From positions 124,001-188,000 of the forward strand of contig JACKNI010000002.1 in assembly GCA_024234935.1 (NCBI GenBank): 64,000 nt of DNA, given 5' to 3'. Positions 17,566-25,739 of the stretch are shown piece by piece. A model generated the notes under the pieces. The model made no database searches and was not told the origin of the DNA. It saw only the letters and a program-made list of their open reading frames with translations. How positions within the stretch are numbered: position 1 is the first letter of the stretch; each line of letters starts with the position of its first letter. The DNA comes from Chromatiales bacterium. GTDB lineage: Bacteria; Pseudomonadota; Gammaproteobacteria; Steroidobacterales; GCA-2729495. A program made the position numbers and the translations under genes.

Positions 17566-19125
17566 TCAGGACAGTCTTGCGTAGGCTGGCAGGGTCAGGA
17601 ATTCATCGAAGTCGGACGCGCCGATCATCGTGGTGAACATCTCCGCGGCGGTATCGAAGTGCCCCGCCTTGAAGCGGTCCGCACCGATTTCGCCGGCAAT
17701 GACCTGCAGCTCTTCCTGCAGGGCCGTGTCGAATCGCTCAATGGTGACAGGCCGGCCATCGCTGGTATGCGCACCGTGTCGCAGCCACTGCCAGATCTGC
17801 GCACGGCAGATCTCGGCCGTGGCTGCGTCTTCCATCAGGTGATAGAGCGGCACACAGCCCTGCCCGCCGAGCCAGGCCTCGAGGTATTGCAGTCCGACCC
17901 GGATGTTGTGACGCAGTCCCTCATCGGTGATCGGCCCGTCCGGAACACGCAGCAGATCCGCGGCGGTCACCACGACATCTTCACGACTGACCTGCAACTG
18001 GTTCGGACCGGTCATGACCGTGGCAAACGCTTCGAGGGCAACCGCGGCGAGACCGGGATGGGCGATCCAGGTGCCATCGTGCCCTGCCCTGGCTTCACGC
18101 AACTTGTCGGCACGTACGCGGGCCATCGCCGCCTCGTTGGCGGCCGGATCGTTCTTCACCGGGATCTGCGCTGCCATGCCACCCATCGCATGCGCACCGC
18201 GACGATGGCAGGTACGGATCAGCAGATCGACATAGGACTTGAGAAAGTGGCGGTCCATCGTCACTGCACTGCGATCAGGCAGCACGAAATCAGGCCGGTT
18301 ACGGAATTTCTTGATGAAACTGAAAATGTAATCCCATCGGCCACAGTTCAGTCCTGCGGAATGCTCACGCAGTTCAAAAAGGATTTCGTCCATCTCGAAG
18401 GCCGCGAGGATCGTCTCGATCAGCACGGTGGCCTTGATCGTGCCCTGCGGCATGCCCAGATGGTCCTGCGCGGCGACGAAGACATCGTTCCACAGCCGCG
18501 CCTCGAGGTGACTTTCCAGCTTGGGCAGGTAGAAATACGGTCCGGTGCCATGACGTGCCAGCGACTCATGATTGTTGGCGAGGTACACGCCGAAATCGAA
18601 CAGCGAAGCCGATACCGGCTGACCGTCGATGCATACGTGTTTCTCGACCAGGTGCCAGCCGCGCGGCCGCACGATCAGCGTCGCGATCCTGTCATTGAGG
18701 CGATAGTGCTTCTGGCTGACGGGATCGACATGGCTGATGGTCCGATCGACGGCGTCCTTCAGGTTCTGCTGACCCTGAACGATGTTGTCCCAGGTCGGTG
18801 CGCAGGAATCCTCGCAATCGGCCATGAAGGCCAGCGCCGCGGAATTCAGCGCATTGATCATCATCTTGCGCTCGACGGGACCAGTGATCTCGACACGCCG
18901 GTCCTGCAGATCGGCAGGTACCGGGGCGATCCGCCAGTCCGCACCGCGTATGGCCGCCGTATCGGGCAGAAAATCCGGCATCGCGCCGGCATCGATGGCA
19001 GCCTGGCGCTTCCGGCGCGCGGCCAGCAGCTCCAGTCGACGCGGATTGAAGCGCTGCTGCAGTTCAGTGACAAGCCGCATGGCCTGCGGCGTGATGATGG
19101 GATCGGTGCGGCTTGCTGTATCCAT
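17566..19125 (-). CDS. aceB: Malate synthase A
   Basis: A 519-residue enzyme condensing glyoxylate with acetyl-CoA to malate, the second step of the shunt. The length and sequence match the A isoform rather than the ~720-residue G form. The family signature is clear: PQGTIKATVLIETILAAFEM, then DEILFELREHSAGLNCGRWD near residues 230-265. The active-site Arg/Glu/Asp region continues in IRTCHRRGAHAMGGMAAQ. The ATG at 19125 begins the operon aceB-aceA-aceK. Its promoter region overlaps that of the divergently oriented XRE/ScfR regulator, and three AAATTTCAC repeats lie in the gap. Confidence 0.97.
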   Translation of the reverse strand: MDTASRTDPIITPQAMRLVTELQQRFNPRRLELLAARRKRQAAIDAGAMPDFLPDTAAIRGADWRIAPVPADLQDRRVEITGPVERKMMINALNSAALAFMADCEDSCAPTWDNIVQGQQNLKDAVDRTISHVDPVSQKHYRLNDRIATLIVRPRGWHLVEKHVCIDGQPVSASLFDFGVYLANNHESLARHGTGPYFYLPKLESHLEARLWNDVFVAAQDHLGMPQGTIKATVLIETILAAFEMDEILFELREHSAGLNCGRWDYIFSFIKKFRNRPDFVLPDRSAVTMDRHFLKSYVDLLIRTCHRRGAHAMGGMAAQIPVKNDPAANEAAMARVRADKLREARAGHDGTWIAHPGLAAVALEAFATVMTGPNQLQVSREDVVVTAADLLRVPDGPITDEGLRHNIRVGLQYLEAWLGGQGCVPLYHLMEDAATAEICRAQIWQWLRHGAHTSDGRPVTIERFDTALQEELQVIAGEIGADRFKAGHFDTAAEMFTTMIGASDFDEFLTLPAYARLS

Positions 19126-19153
19126 GGCTGCAGCTTACGATGAACGCAGAGAG

Positions 19154-19190
19154 AAATTTCACATTGAAAATTTCACCGTGTAAATTTCAC
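19154..19190. promoter_or_regulatory. Divergent aceB / regulator promoter region with three AAATTTCAC repeats
   Basis: Three exact copies of AAATTTCAC lie at 19154-19162, 19168-19176 and 19182-19190, spaced exactly 14 bp apart. The inner GAAATTTC/TGAAA-TTTCA cores are palindromic. Candidate promoters overlap head-on. Plus strand: TTCACA (19158-19163), 17 bp, TAAATT (19181-19186), directed at the regulator. Minus strand: TTTACA (complement of 19179-19184), 17 bp, TGAAAT (complement of 19156-19161), directed at aceB. A protein bound to the repeats would cover both. The promoter boxes are moderate matches; the repeats are exact. Confidence 0.7.
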
Positions 19191-19199
19191 AACTGACTT

Positions 19200-20774
19200 A
19201 TGTCCACACTGCTCAGAAAAAGCCACTTTCTCGGCGCCAAGTTCCGCACCCTGCGCAAGCGCAACGGGCTGACGCTGCAGGACCTGTCCGCCCGCTGCAT
19301 CCAGCTCGATGCCGACCTCGCCCCGTCCGTTTCCTACCTGAGCATGATCGAGACCGGGCAGCGGATTCCGTCGCCCGGACTGCTGGAACTGCTGGCCTCG
19401 GTGTTCCAGAAAGACCCGCACTGGTTTCTCGACGAGAATCCGGAGATCGAGGCGACGCCACGGGAAAAGGTCAAGGGCGGCGCCGCAAGGATTCCGCTCG
19501 AGCCGGGTTTCCTCTTTTCCCGTGAATTGCTCGAAGCAGCCATTCCCGAACTGCTGGCGCAGACAGGGACAACCGGTCAGCAGTTTGCCCATCTGCTGAT
19601 CCGCTCTTATCAGGAGATGGCGCAGAACGATTTTCCGGACCTGGAACGCTCGGCCGAGGAAGTCGGCGAGCGGCGCTTTCCGCTGACGGTCGATGACCTG
19701 CTGAGCCTGTGCAGGCGACACGGCGTAAAGGTCCACTGGTTCGACCGAAAGCCGCTGCTCGCGCGGGACAACGACCGCGAGGTGCGGAGCGTGATGCGTT
19801 CCTTCTATGAGGCGCCCGGTACCGTCTACGCCAACCGTGAACTTCAGAAGGATCCTGCCCGCCTGAAATTCGACCTTGCCTCCCATCTGGCGCACAGGAT
19901 CCTGCACGGCGGAGACGGGCTGAAATCAGCGCACGCCACGGGCGGTGAGATGGGTGGCAGCCCGACCGGTACCGTGGAAAATACCGGCGGCATGAATGCC
20001 CAGGACGTCCTTTCCGCCTGGCGCGATTTCGAGTGCGGCTTCTTCGCGGGCGCGCTCTTGTGTCCCAAGCGGCCATTCCGCCGATTTCTCAGCCGTGAAA
20101 GCTACCGTGTCGAGGCCTGCAGCAAGCTGGAGCTGACGCCCGCGGTCATCATGCGGAGAATGACTGCCGTATCGCCGTACCGGCACTGGCATTTCTTCGA
20201 TGCCTATCCGCCCGGTTATCTGCGCGCCGTATACCGCGGCAACGGTATCCCGCTGCCCTGGGGGAATTTCGCCATGGTCTCCGACCCATGCCCGCACTGG
20301 GCGGTGTTCCGGATGCTCGGCCGCGGCAAGACCTCGCAGCCCGCCTCGCAGATTTCCGTACTCATCGACGGTGAACGCGCACTCCTCTATTGCTGTCACT
20401 CGCTGCGCACCAGGGACATGGCCGGCAATCCGCATGTGCTGTCAGTGGGCATCGATCTCGCACCGGCCCTGGAATCACAGGGCTTCGACGCTGAAGCCAT
20501 TGTCCAGAGCATCCATCAGGCCTGCCGGCGGCACAGCGGAACGGCGACAGTGCCGGCTACCACCGCTGCTGCAATCCGCACGGTGGGTCGAGTGCTCAAT
20601 ATTGGCTGGGTAGGCGAGGCGCTGGAGTCACCGGCCAGCGTGATCTGTCCGCGCAGCAATGCCTGCCCGCGCACGCCTGCCTGCAGTGCCACGGCACCGG
20701 CGACACGGACGACGGAAATCAGCGCAGTGCGTCAGCAGATACTCGACGAGAGCCGGCGCAAGAACACGACCTGA
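19200..20774 (+). CDS. XRE-family regulator of the RamB/ScfR type (HTH + IrrE-like + DUF2083)
   Basis: A 524-residue protein. Residues ~10-70 form an XRE helix-turn-helix (FRTLRKRNGLTLQDLSAR, VSYLSMIETGQRIPSPGLLE). The middle holds an IrrE/ImmA-like segment (FDLASHLAHRILHGGD; an HxxxxH pattern lacking the catalytic Glu). The C-terminal half resembles the short-chain fatty acyl-CoA regulator domain (ESYRVEACSKLELTPAV, YRHWHFFDAYPPGYLRAVY), and a Cys cluster (CPRSNACPRTPAC) follows near the end. RamB of Corynebacterium has this architecture and controls acetate and glyoxylate genes. Its position divergent from aceBAK strongly suggests the same job here, sensing an acyl-CoA or carboxylate intermediate. 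No good Shine-Dalgarno precedes ATG 19200, and the predicted leader is very short. Confidence 0.85.
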   Translation: MSTLLRKSHFLGAKFRTLRKRNGLTLQDLSARCIQLDADLAPSVSYLSMIETGQRIPSPGLLELLASVFQKDPHWFLDENPEIEATPREKVKGGAARIPLEPGFLFSRELLEAAIPELLAQTGTTGQQFAHLLIRSYQEMAQNDFPDLERSAEEVGERRFPLTVDDLLSLCRRHGVKVHWFDRKPLLARDNDREVRSVMRSFYEAPGTVYANRELQKDPARLKFDLASHLAHRILHGGDGLKSAHATGGEMGGSPTGTVENTGGMNAQDVLSAWRDFECGFFAGALLCPKRPFRRFLSRESYRVEACSKLELTPAVIMRRMTAVSPYRHWHFFDAYPPGYLRAVYRGNGIPLPWGNFAMVSDPCPHWAVFRMLGRGKTSQPASQISVLIDGERALLYCCHSLRTRDMAGNPHVLSVGIDLAPALESQGFDAEAIVQSIHQACRRHSGTATVPATTAAAIRTVGRVLNIGWVGEALESPASVICPRSNACPRTPACSATAPATRTTEISAVRQQILDESRRKNTT

Positions 20775-20801
20775 CAGCGCCGCATTCAACAGCCGACCGG
20801 C

Positions 20802-21266
20802 TCATTTCTTCCGCCTGGCGAGACCGAGGATGAAGCGCCACTCGGCCGGCGTGACCGGCATGACTGACAGCCGATTGCCCCGGCGGAGCAATGCCAGGTC
20901 CGCAAGCGCCGCATGCCGGCGCAGCTCATCGAGCGTCAGGGCAGCAGAAAACTTCTGCTTGAAACGCATTTCCACTGAAAGCCAGACCGGCTTGTCGCGT
21001 TTCGCGCGCACATCGAAGTCGTCCGACCGCGGATCAAACTGCCCGGCATCGGGATGGGCCAGGCCCGACACGGTCATCACGCCGACGATTCCGGGCTGCG
21101 CGCAACTCGAGTGATAGAAGAAGGCCAGATCACCTGTACGGAATTCGTCGCGGAACATGTTGCGCACCTGGTAGTTGCGTACACCGGTCCAGTCCGTGCT
21201 GCCGTCCCGCTCCAGATCATCGATGCTGTACACCGAGGGTTCGGATTTCATCAGCCAGTAAGCCAT
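20802..21266 (-). CDS. EVE domain-containing protein
   Basis: A 154-residue protein made almost entirely of one EVE domain: AYWLMKSEPSVYSIDDLE at the start, TDWTGVRNYQVRNMFRDEF, LAFFYHSS, then GIVGVMTVSGLAHPD. EVE domains belong to the PUA-like superfamily and are thought to bind modified bases in RNA or DNA. Stand-alone versions like this are common housekeeping proteins of Proteobacteria, of unproven role. The start is ATG 21266, with GAGGTG 5 bases upstream, rather than the TTG one codon earlier. It converges with the regulator gene. A 15-bp palindrome (GCTACC-ATG-GGTAGC, 21287-21301) lies upstream. Confidence 0.93.
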   Translation of the reverse strand: MAYWLMKSEPSVYSIDDLERDGSTDWTGVRNYQVRNMFRDEFRTGDLAFFYHSSCAQPGIVGVMTVSGLAHPDAGQFDPRSDDFDVRAKRDKPVWLSVEMRFKQKFSAALTLDELRRHAALADLALLRRGNRLSVMPVTPAEWRFILGLARRKK

Positions 21267-21286
21267 CAATGCACCTCTGCCGCACA

Positions 21287-21301
21287 GCTACCATGGGTAG
21301 C
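21287..21301. promoter_or_regulatory. Short perfect palindrome between the EVE gene and a membrane-protein gene
   Basis: GCTACC-ATG-GGTAGC is a perfect 6+3+6 inverted repeat in the 110-bp gap between two divergent genes. It is followed on the plus strand by a -10-like TATAGC at 21309-21314. It could be an operator for either gene, but no -35 is convincing and no regulator is adjacent. Confidence 0.3.
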
Positions 21302-21376
21302 GAAAAAGTATAGCCGCACCGATTGAGGCGCCTGCATGACACAGGCATGATCGCAGGAGGGGAACAGGGGCTCGTC

Positions 21377-21955
21377 ATGCTGAACCGGTTGCAGGATCTG
21401 GTGATCCGGACGTCACGGAGCTGGTGGCTTTACCTTGGCGTGTTGATCGGCTTCGCCGGCTCCCTGCTGGCGCTGCTGCGGATCGGCGCGATGTTTCCGG
21501 CCCACGCCGCGGGCAACCAGCCCTTCGACCTGCAAAACGGGCTTGCAGCCGCCGAGGTCTACCCGCAAATCGCCACCTACACGGAGACAGCCCGCAATCT
21601 CTACCATGTCTTCACGCTGATCGACTATGCCTTCCCCTTCTTCGCCGGCCTGTTCATCGCCGCAACAGCGGCATTTGCGCTGCGCAACAGTCTGCCGAAA
21701 TGGTATGCGATGCTGACAGCGCGGCAGCTGCTACCGGTGTTCATGCTGGGAACCGTATTCGACTGGCTGGAAAATATCGCCGCACTGGGCGCCATCAGCC
21801 TCTATCCGGCAGAAACTGCCTGGCTGCCGGTCCTGCTGGTGCTGGCCAAGAAACTGAAGCTCTTCTGTGTCATGACCGGGCAGGCCGCAATGCTGCTGTT
21901 GCTGGTCTACGCGGGAGGCAAATGGCTGACTTCGCGGTTTCGCCTCAGGCGCTGA
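21377..21955 (+). CDS. Small polytopic membrane protein, hypothetical
   Basis: A 192-residue protein with about four transmembrane helices (WWLYLGVLIGFAGSLLALL; YAFPFFAGLFIAATAAFAL; LLPVFMLGTVFDWLENIAAL; LFCVMTGQAAMLLLLVYA). The DWLEN motif in helix 3 and the YTETARN segment before helix 2 look conserved, but I do not recognise the family. The start is ATG 21377 because AGGGG at 21366-21370 is correctly placed; earlier TTG and ATG codons in frame lack a site. The 3' end overlaps the convergent MFS gene by 11 bp. Probably inner membrane; function unknown. Confidence 0.75.
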   Translation: MLNRLQDLVIRTSRSWWLYLGVLIGFAGSLLALLRIGAMFPAHAAGNQPFDLQNGLAAAEVYPQIATYTETARNLYHVFTLIDYAFPFFAGLFIAATAAFALRNSLPKWYAMLTARQLLPVFMLGTVFDWLENIAALGAISLYPAETAWLPVLLVLAKKLKLFCVMTGQAAMLLLLVYAGGKWLTSRFRLRR

Positions 21956-23336
21956 CGGCCGCGCTGTTGGCACGCTCCGCGGCGCGGTTCTTGAGACCGA
22001 GCGCCAACAGTGTCATCACGGCCATCACAGAGCCAATGGCAATAAAGCCCTGCTGGAAGCCCTGCGGATTGTCCGCCCCGTAGGACGCCGCAATTGCACC
22101 GACCAGTGCAGCACCGCTGAGCTGACCCATCGAGAGCATCACGCTCAGCAGTCCCTGCGCCGCACCACGCTGCTCGGCACCCGCCTCGTTGAGCACCACA
22201 TAGCGCAGTGGCGCGCCCAGCAGAGCCGAGAGACCGAAGCCCGACAAGACCTGACCGAGCACGAAAAAGACCATGTTGGTACCAGCGATGCCGAACATGA
22301 AAAAGCCGACCGCAGCCAGCAGCAGACCCGCCTGCACGACGATCTTCGAGCCGATCCGGTCCAGCAGCCGTCCGGCCAGCGGCGAACCGATGACCAGCGC
22401 GATGACTGTCGGGATCATCCAGAAACTCGCCTGATGGGCCGTCATGCCCAGACCGGCGACTGCCAGTGAAGGCAAGAAGACGCCGCTGGTTTCTGCCATG
22501 CCGGTACCGATCGACAGCAGTCCCGCGATATTCATCTGCTTGGAACTGAACAGACGCGGCTGAAGCACCGGGTCTGCGGCACGCTTTTCAGCGCCCCAGA
22601 ACAGCGGTACGAGTACCAGCGCAAACATGATGGCCCCGCCGACCAGCGGTTCGCCCATTCCCATCGCCGGCAGGCTCCGGTCAAGCCCGGTGATGCCCAG
22701 CGCAAGCGGGCCGAGTATCAGGCTCATCAGCAGCACGCCCTTGAAATCAAAGGGCTTGCGCTGTGCAGGCCGTGTCGCAGGCAACATGCGCGCCGCACTG
22801 ATCATCAGGATCAGGCCGATCGGCAGATTGATCAGGAACAGCCAGTGCCAGGTACCGTACTTGAGTATGAAACCCGCCAGCACCGGCCCGATCAGAAATG
22901 CAATACCGAATACGGCACCGATCAGCCCCAGCGCACCACCACGCTTGTCCGGCGGGAAGGTATCGCCGATCACGGCGGCAGCAACCGGCAGGACTCCACC
23001 CGACCCCAACGCCTGTACGGCACGACCGAGGATCATCACCGGATAGCTGCGTGCGCTGGCAACGATCAGCGAACCGGAAACGAACAGGGCAACATCGAGG
23101 ATGTAGATGCTGCGCCGGCCGAAGCGGTCAGAGAGCTTCGCCATGAGTGGCGTACTGATCAGGCTGACCAGCACATAGATATTGAAGATCCAGGCCATCC
23201 GCCGGCTGTCGACGGCAAACTCGGCCTGGATTGCCGGGAACGCCGGTCCGACGATGGCGATATCGAGGGCGCCCATCAGCACCCCGACAAACAGCAGCAG
23301 CAAGATCTTGTTACGTTGTTTTGCGTCGATGTTCAT
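21945..23336 (-). CDS. MFS multidrug efflux transporter (DHA2-like)
   Basis: A 463-residue protein with ~12-14 hydrophobic helices. The first helix has the LMGALDIAIVGPAFPAIQ pattern (motif D1, L-D-x-x-I-V-N-x-A-L-P) of the DHA2/EmrB-QacA drug:H+ antiporters. AKLSDRFGRRSIYI is motif A, and IGAVFGIAFLIGPVLAGFI is antiporter motif C. It lies 16 bp downstream of a tetR gene on the same strand, the usual arrangement for a ligand-induced efflux pump and its repressor. Likely exports hydrophobic toxic compounds across the inner membrane. Substrate not deducible. Confidence 0.9.
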   Translation of the reverse strand: MNIDAKQRNKILLLLFVGVLMGALDIAIVGPAFPAIQAEFAVDSRRMAWIFNIYVLVSLISTPLMAKLSDRFGRRSIYILDVALFVSGSLIVASARSYPVMILGRAVQALGSGGVLPVAAAVIGDTFPPDKRGGALGLIGAVFGIAFLIGPVLAGFILKYGTWHWLFLINLPIGLILMISAARMLPATRPAQRKPFDFKGVLLMSLILGPLALGITGLDRSLPAMGMGEPLVGGAIMFALVLVPLFWGAEKRAADPVLQPRLFSSKQMNIAGLLSIGTGMAETSGVFLPSLAVAGLGMTAHQASFWMIPTVIALVIGSPLAGRLLDRIGSKIVVQAGLLLAAVGFFMFGIAGTNMVFFVLGQVLSGFGLSALLGAPLRYVVLNEAGAEQRGAAQGLLSVMLSMGQLSGAALVGAIAASYGADNPQGFQQGFIAIGSVMAVMTLLALGLKNRAAERANSAAVSA

Positions 23337-23352
23337 CGGATTTCCGGACCTG

Positions 23353-23940
23353 TCAGTTGATCAGTACGCTCTCGACCATGCGGCGGAGTTCCCGCTTTAC
23401 GGCCGCCTTGTTGCCGTGTCTTATCGCCTGCCGCGACGCCGCCTCAACCATGCCCGCAACCAGAGCCGTCACCAGCTGCACGTCACGGCGCTTGCCCTTC
23501 AGCAGCTCGCTCACCGCCCCTTCCAGCACGGCATTCGGCAGGCTGTGCAGCGCGATGATCTGCTTGCGGAGATCCGGTGCGGCTTCCCGGATCTCGCCCA
23601 TGAGTTCCATCGTGGCATGTGCCGGACTTGTGGCGATCTCGATCTGGGTATCCAGCCACGCGCCGATACGCGGCAGCGGATCCGGATATCGGCTGTCCAG
23701 GGACTTCAGTTCCTCGACAAAAGGCACCATATCGCGCAGCACACAGGCCAGCAGGATGTGATCCTTGTTGGGGTAGTAGCGATACAGGGAGTTGCGCGCC
23801 AGCCCGACTGCCTGGGCGATGTCTTCCATATCGGTACCGCGGTAACCGAGCTCGCTGAACAACTGGGTTGCAGCGGCGAGGATCCGCCCGTTCTGCAGAC
23901 GGACGTGTTCTTCAATGTTTGCGGCTTCGATTCTGGGCAT
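23353..23940 (-). CDS. TetR-family transcriptional repressor
   Basis: A 195-residue protein. The N-terminal ~60 residues are a TetR DNA-binding domain (RILAAATQLFSELGYRGTDM, EDIAQAVGLARNSLYRYYPN, KDHILLACVL). The C-terminal all-helical part is the ligand-binding and dimerisation domain and is not assignable to a ligand. It is transcribed with the downstream MFS gene (16-bp gap), so it probably represses its own operon and is released by a substrate of the pump. A candidate sigma-70 promoter lies 26-55 bp upstream, with a small dyad between its -10 and the ATG. Confidence 0.92.
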   Translation of the reverse strand: MPRIEAANIEEHVRLQNGRILAAATQLFSELGYRGTDMEDIAQAVGLARNSLYRYYPNKDHILLACVLRDMVPFVEELKSLDSRYPDPLPRIGAWLDTQIEIATSPAHATMELMGEIREAAPDLRKQIIALHSLPNAVLEGAVSELLKGKRRDVQLVTALVAGMVEAASRQAIRHGNKAAVKRELRRMVESVLIN

Positions 23941-23965
23941 GGACTTTTACCGACACGGCGTCGCT

Positions 23966-23995
23966 ATGATGACCGGCACAGGCATCGGCCGTCAA
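23966..23995 (-). promoter_or_regulatory. Candidate sigma-70 promoter of the tetR-MFS operon
   Basis: On the minus strand TTGACG (complement of 23990-23995) is followed after 18 bp by CATCAT (complement of 23966-23971), 26 bp upstream of the tetR start codon. A short dyad CGAC-N5-GTCG (23951-23963) between the -10 and the ATG could be the TetR operator. The -35 is a good match, the -10 moderate. Confidence 0.45.
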
Positions 23996-24286
23996 CTTCC
24001 AGGACAGACCTCTACCGCTGCCTCGTCAATGAATTCAGTACTCGCTTATTGGTGTATGCTACGTGCGCCTGCCGGCTCTCAGCAGGCTTCAGGTTGTCAG
24101 ACGGATGGCAGGTGCGGGTTCAGGCATGAAGCGCCGGAGCATTCACCAGGAAATTCCGGATGGCAGCAAAGGGATGGGAACCGGTTTCGGCAAACAGGCG
24201 TTTACGGGGGGTGTCCCGTGACCAGCTTGCCGATATCAGGCGGAAAAGGCTTCGCCTGAATCTGGCCGTAAAGAAGTTGTGGATAC
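23996..24286. other. Non-coding gap between tetR promoter and lipoprotein gene
   Basis: About 300 bp upstream of the alanine-rich lipoprotein gene with no convincing gene. Short open frames here have no Shine-Dalgarno and no recognisable sequence. It must contain the promoter of the lipoprotein gene, but I see no box pair close to consensus. I find no strong hairpin and no repeat. Confidence 0.5.
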
Positions 24287-24300
24287 AGGAGGATGACTAC

Positions 24301-24627
24301 ATGAGCACTACGATCCGTAAGGCATGGCTTGGTCTGCCAGTTGCGCTGCTGATGATTGCCGGCTGTGGTGGCAAGCCTGCCGAGCAGGCGAAGGAAGCTG
24401 CCGAACAGGCAACAGAAGCTGCAGATGTGGCGATGGACAGCGCTTCGCAGGCAGTTGACGCTGCTGGCGATGCCGCTGATGCGGCGATGGACGCTTCAGG
24501 TGCTGCCGCTGCCGATGCGGCCGGCGCTGCCGCTGATGCAGCCAGCGACGCTGCTGACGCTGCCGGCGCTGCTGCCGACGCTGCCGGCGATGCCGCCGAC
24601 GCTGCCGCTGACGCTGCAAAGCCCTGA
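24301..24627 (+). CDS. Alanine-rich low-complexity lipoprotein
   Basis: A 108-residue protein. Residues 1-22 are a lipoprotein signal with lipobox IAGC (Cys22), so it is probably lipid-anchored in the envelope. The mature part is almost entirely Ala, Asp, Glu, Gly and Ser in AADAA/DAAGD-type repeats, predicted to form one long negatively charged helix. It resembles Lpp-like or LEA-like spacer proteins more than any enzyme. The start is ATG 24301, with AGGAGG at 24287-24292. A very strong terminator follows 24 bp after the stop, so it is a monocistronic, probably abundant transcript. Function unknown; an envelope spacer or stress protein is inference. Confidence 0.8.
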   Translation: MSTTIRKAWLGLPVALLMIAGCGGKPAEQAKEAAEQATEAADVAMDSASQAVDAAGDAADAAMDASGAAAADAAGAAADAASDAADAAGAAADAAGDAADAAADAAKP

Positions 24628-24651
24628 TCCAGATACGTCATTCTGGACGAG

Positions 24652-24685
24652 ACGGGGGCCACTCATATGGCCCCCGTTTTTTTTT
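24652..24685 (+). terminator. Strong Rho-independent terminator of the lipoprotein gene
   Basis: A perfect 10-bp stem ACGGGGGCCA (24652-24661) / TGGCCCCCGT (24668-24677) with a 6-nt loop is followed by an uninterrupted T run through 24685. It lies 24 bp after the lipoprotein stop codon. Confidence 0.95.
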
Positions 24686-24764
24686 GTCCATGGTACGTGC
24701 AACACTGTCACCGGATTCCGCCCGGGCGCTTGGCTGACCCGGAGTCGCCAGCAGGAGGTACCTG

Positions 24765-25739
24765 ATGCGATGGTTACGATATTGCGGCTACGCGCTAGGC
24801 GGCATCCTCGTCACCGGCTGCATCGCTTTCCTGCTTGCCGCCTGGATCTATCGTGATATCCCCGCCGAAGTACTCGAGGCAAAGTACGCAAACCCGGCAT
24901 CCCGGTTCCTCAATGTGGACGGCGTGCGGATTCATTACCGCGACGAAGGCAGCGGCCCGCCCCTGGTTCTGATTCATGCAAATTTCGCCAGCTTGCTGAG
25001 CTGGGACGACGCGGTCGAATCGCTGAAGAAAACGCATCGCGTGCTGCGTTTCGACATGACCGGCCATGGACTGACCGGGCCGGATCCAACCGGCGATTAC
25101 AGCCTTGAGCGTACGGTGGAATTGACTGGCCGCTTCGTCGATGCGCTCCAGCTGAAACGCTTCTCGATCGGCGGCACATCGCTCGGCGGCACCGTTGCCA
25201 TGCATTACACGGCAGCGCATCCGGAACGCGTGGAGCGGCTCATCCTGCTCAGCCCCGGCTCGCTCGAAGGCCGCTCCATGCAGCGCGCCGGACGTACGGT
25301 ACCGAAGTGGGCGGATATTCTTGCCTACATTGCACCGCCGCGGGCTTTCGCCAGGTTCATGCTGACTTCGCGCTTCGGGGATCCATCCAAAGTCACTGAA
25401 CGGCTCATCGATCAGTGGTACGACATGTGGATGCGTGAGGGGCAACGGGCGGCGATTCTTGCCCGGCTGCGCAGCTACTCAAGCGCGGATATAGTCAAGG
25501 TCACTGCTGCGGTCCGCGTACCGACGCTGATTCTCTGGGGAGAAAAGAACCCCCAGGCGCCGGTCGAGCAGGCCGAAGAGCTGCACCAGATGCTGAAGAA
25601 TGCACCCGAGGTCACCATCATCACCTACCCGGGCGTCGGGCATATGGCCGCGGAGGAAGCAGGCCCCGCAATTGCAAGAGACATCCAGGCCTGGCTCGCG
25701 ACCCCGACAGTTGCGCGGGAGGCATCTGCGCAGCCGTGA
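24765..25739 (+). CDS. Membrane-anchored alpha/beta hydrolase
   Basis: A 324-residue protein. A hydrophobic anchor occupies residues ~5-27 (YALGGILVTGCIAFLLAAWI). The hydrolase core shows LVLIHANFAS (oxyanion loop), the nucleophile elbow GGTSLGG with Ser139, LILWGEKNPQAP near the acid and GVGHMAAEE with the catalytic His. The opening ASRFLNVDGVRIHYRDEG is close to that of the hydrolase at 8981, so they are probably paralogues. Start ATG 24765 follows AGGAGG. It begins a tight gene run with a small exported protein, a cytochrome c' and a diheme cytochrome c, suggesting one operon. Substrate unknown. Confidence 0.88.
   Translation: MRWLRYCGYALGGILVTGCIAFLLAAWIYRDIPAEVLEAKYANPASRFLNVDGVRIHYRDEGSGPPLVLIHANFASLLSWDDAVESLKKTHRVLRFDMTGHGLTGPDPTGDYSLERTVELTGRFVDALQLKRFSIGGTSLGGTVAMHYTAAHPERVERLILLSPGSLEGRSMQRAGRTVPKWADILAYIAPPRAFARFMLTSRFGDPSKVTERLIDQWYDMWMREGQRAAILARLRSYSSADIVKVTAAVRVPTLILWGEKNPQAPVEQAEELHQMLKNAPEVTIITYPGVGHMAAEEAGPAIARDIQAWLATPTVAREASAQP

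Noticed and set aside
16138..19143. A 1001-codon open frame on the plus strand across aceK, aceA and aceB
   Set aside because: It is antisense to three enzymes with intact catalytic motifs, has no recognisable domain and no Shine-Dalgarno. It follows from GC-rich codon use.
24400..24627. Repetitive GCTGCCGAC stretch as a CRISPR or satellite array
   Set aside because: The units are irregular, in frame and encode Ala/Asp repeats after a lipoprotein signal; there are no spacers.
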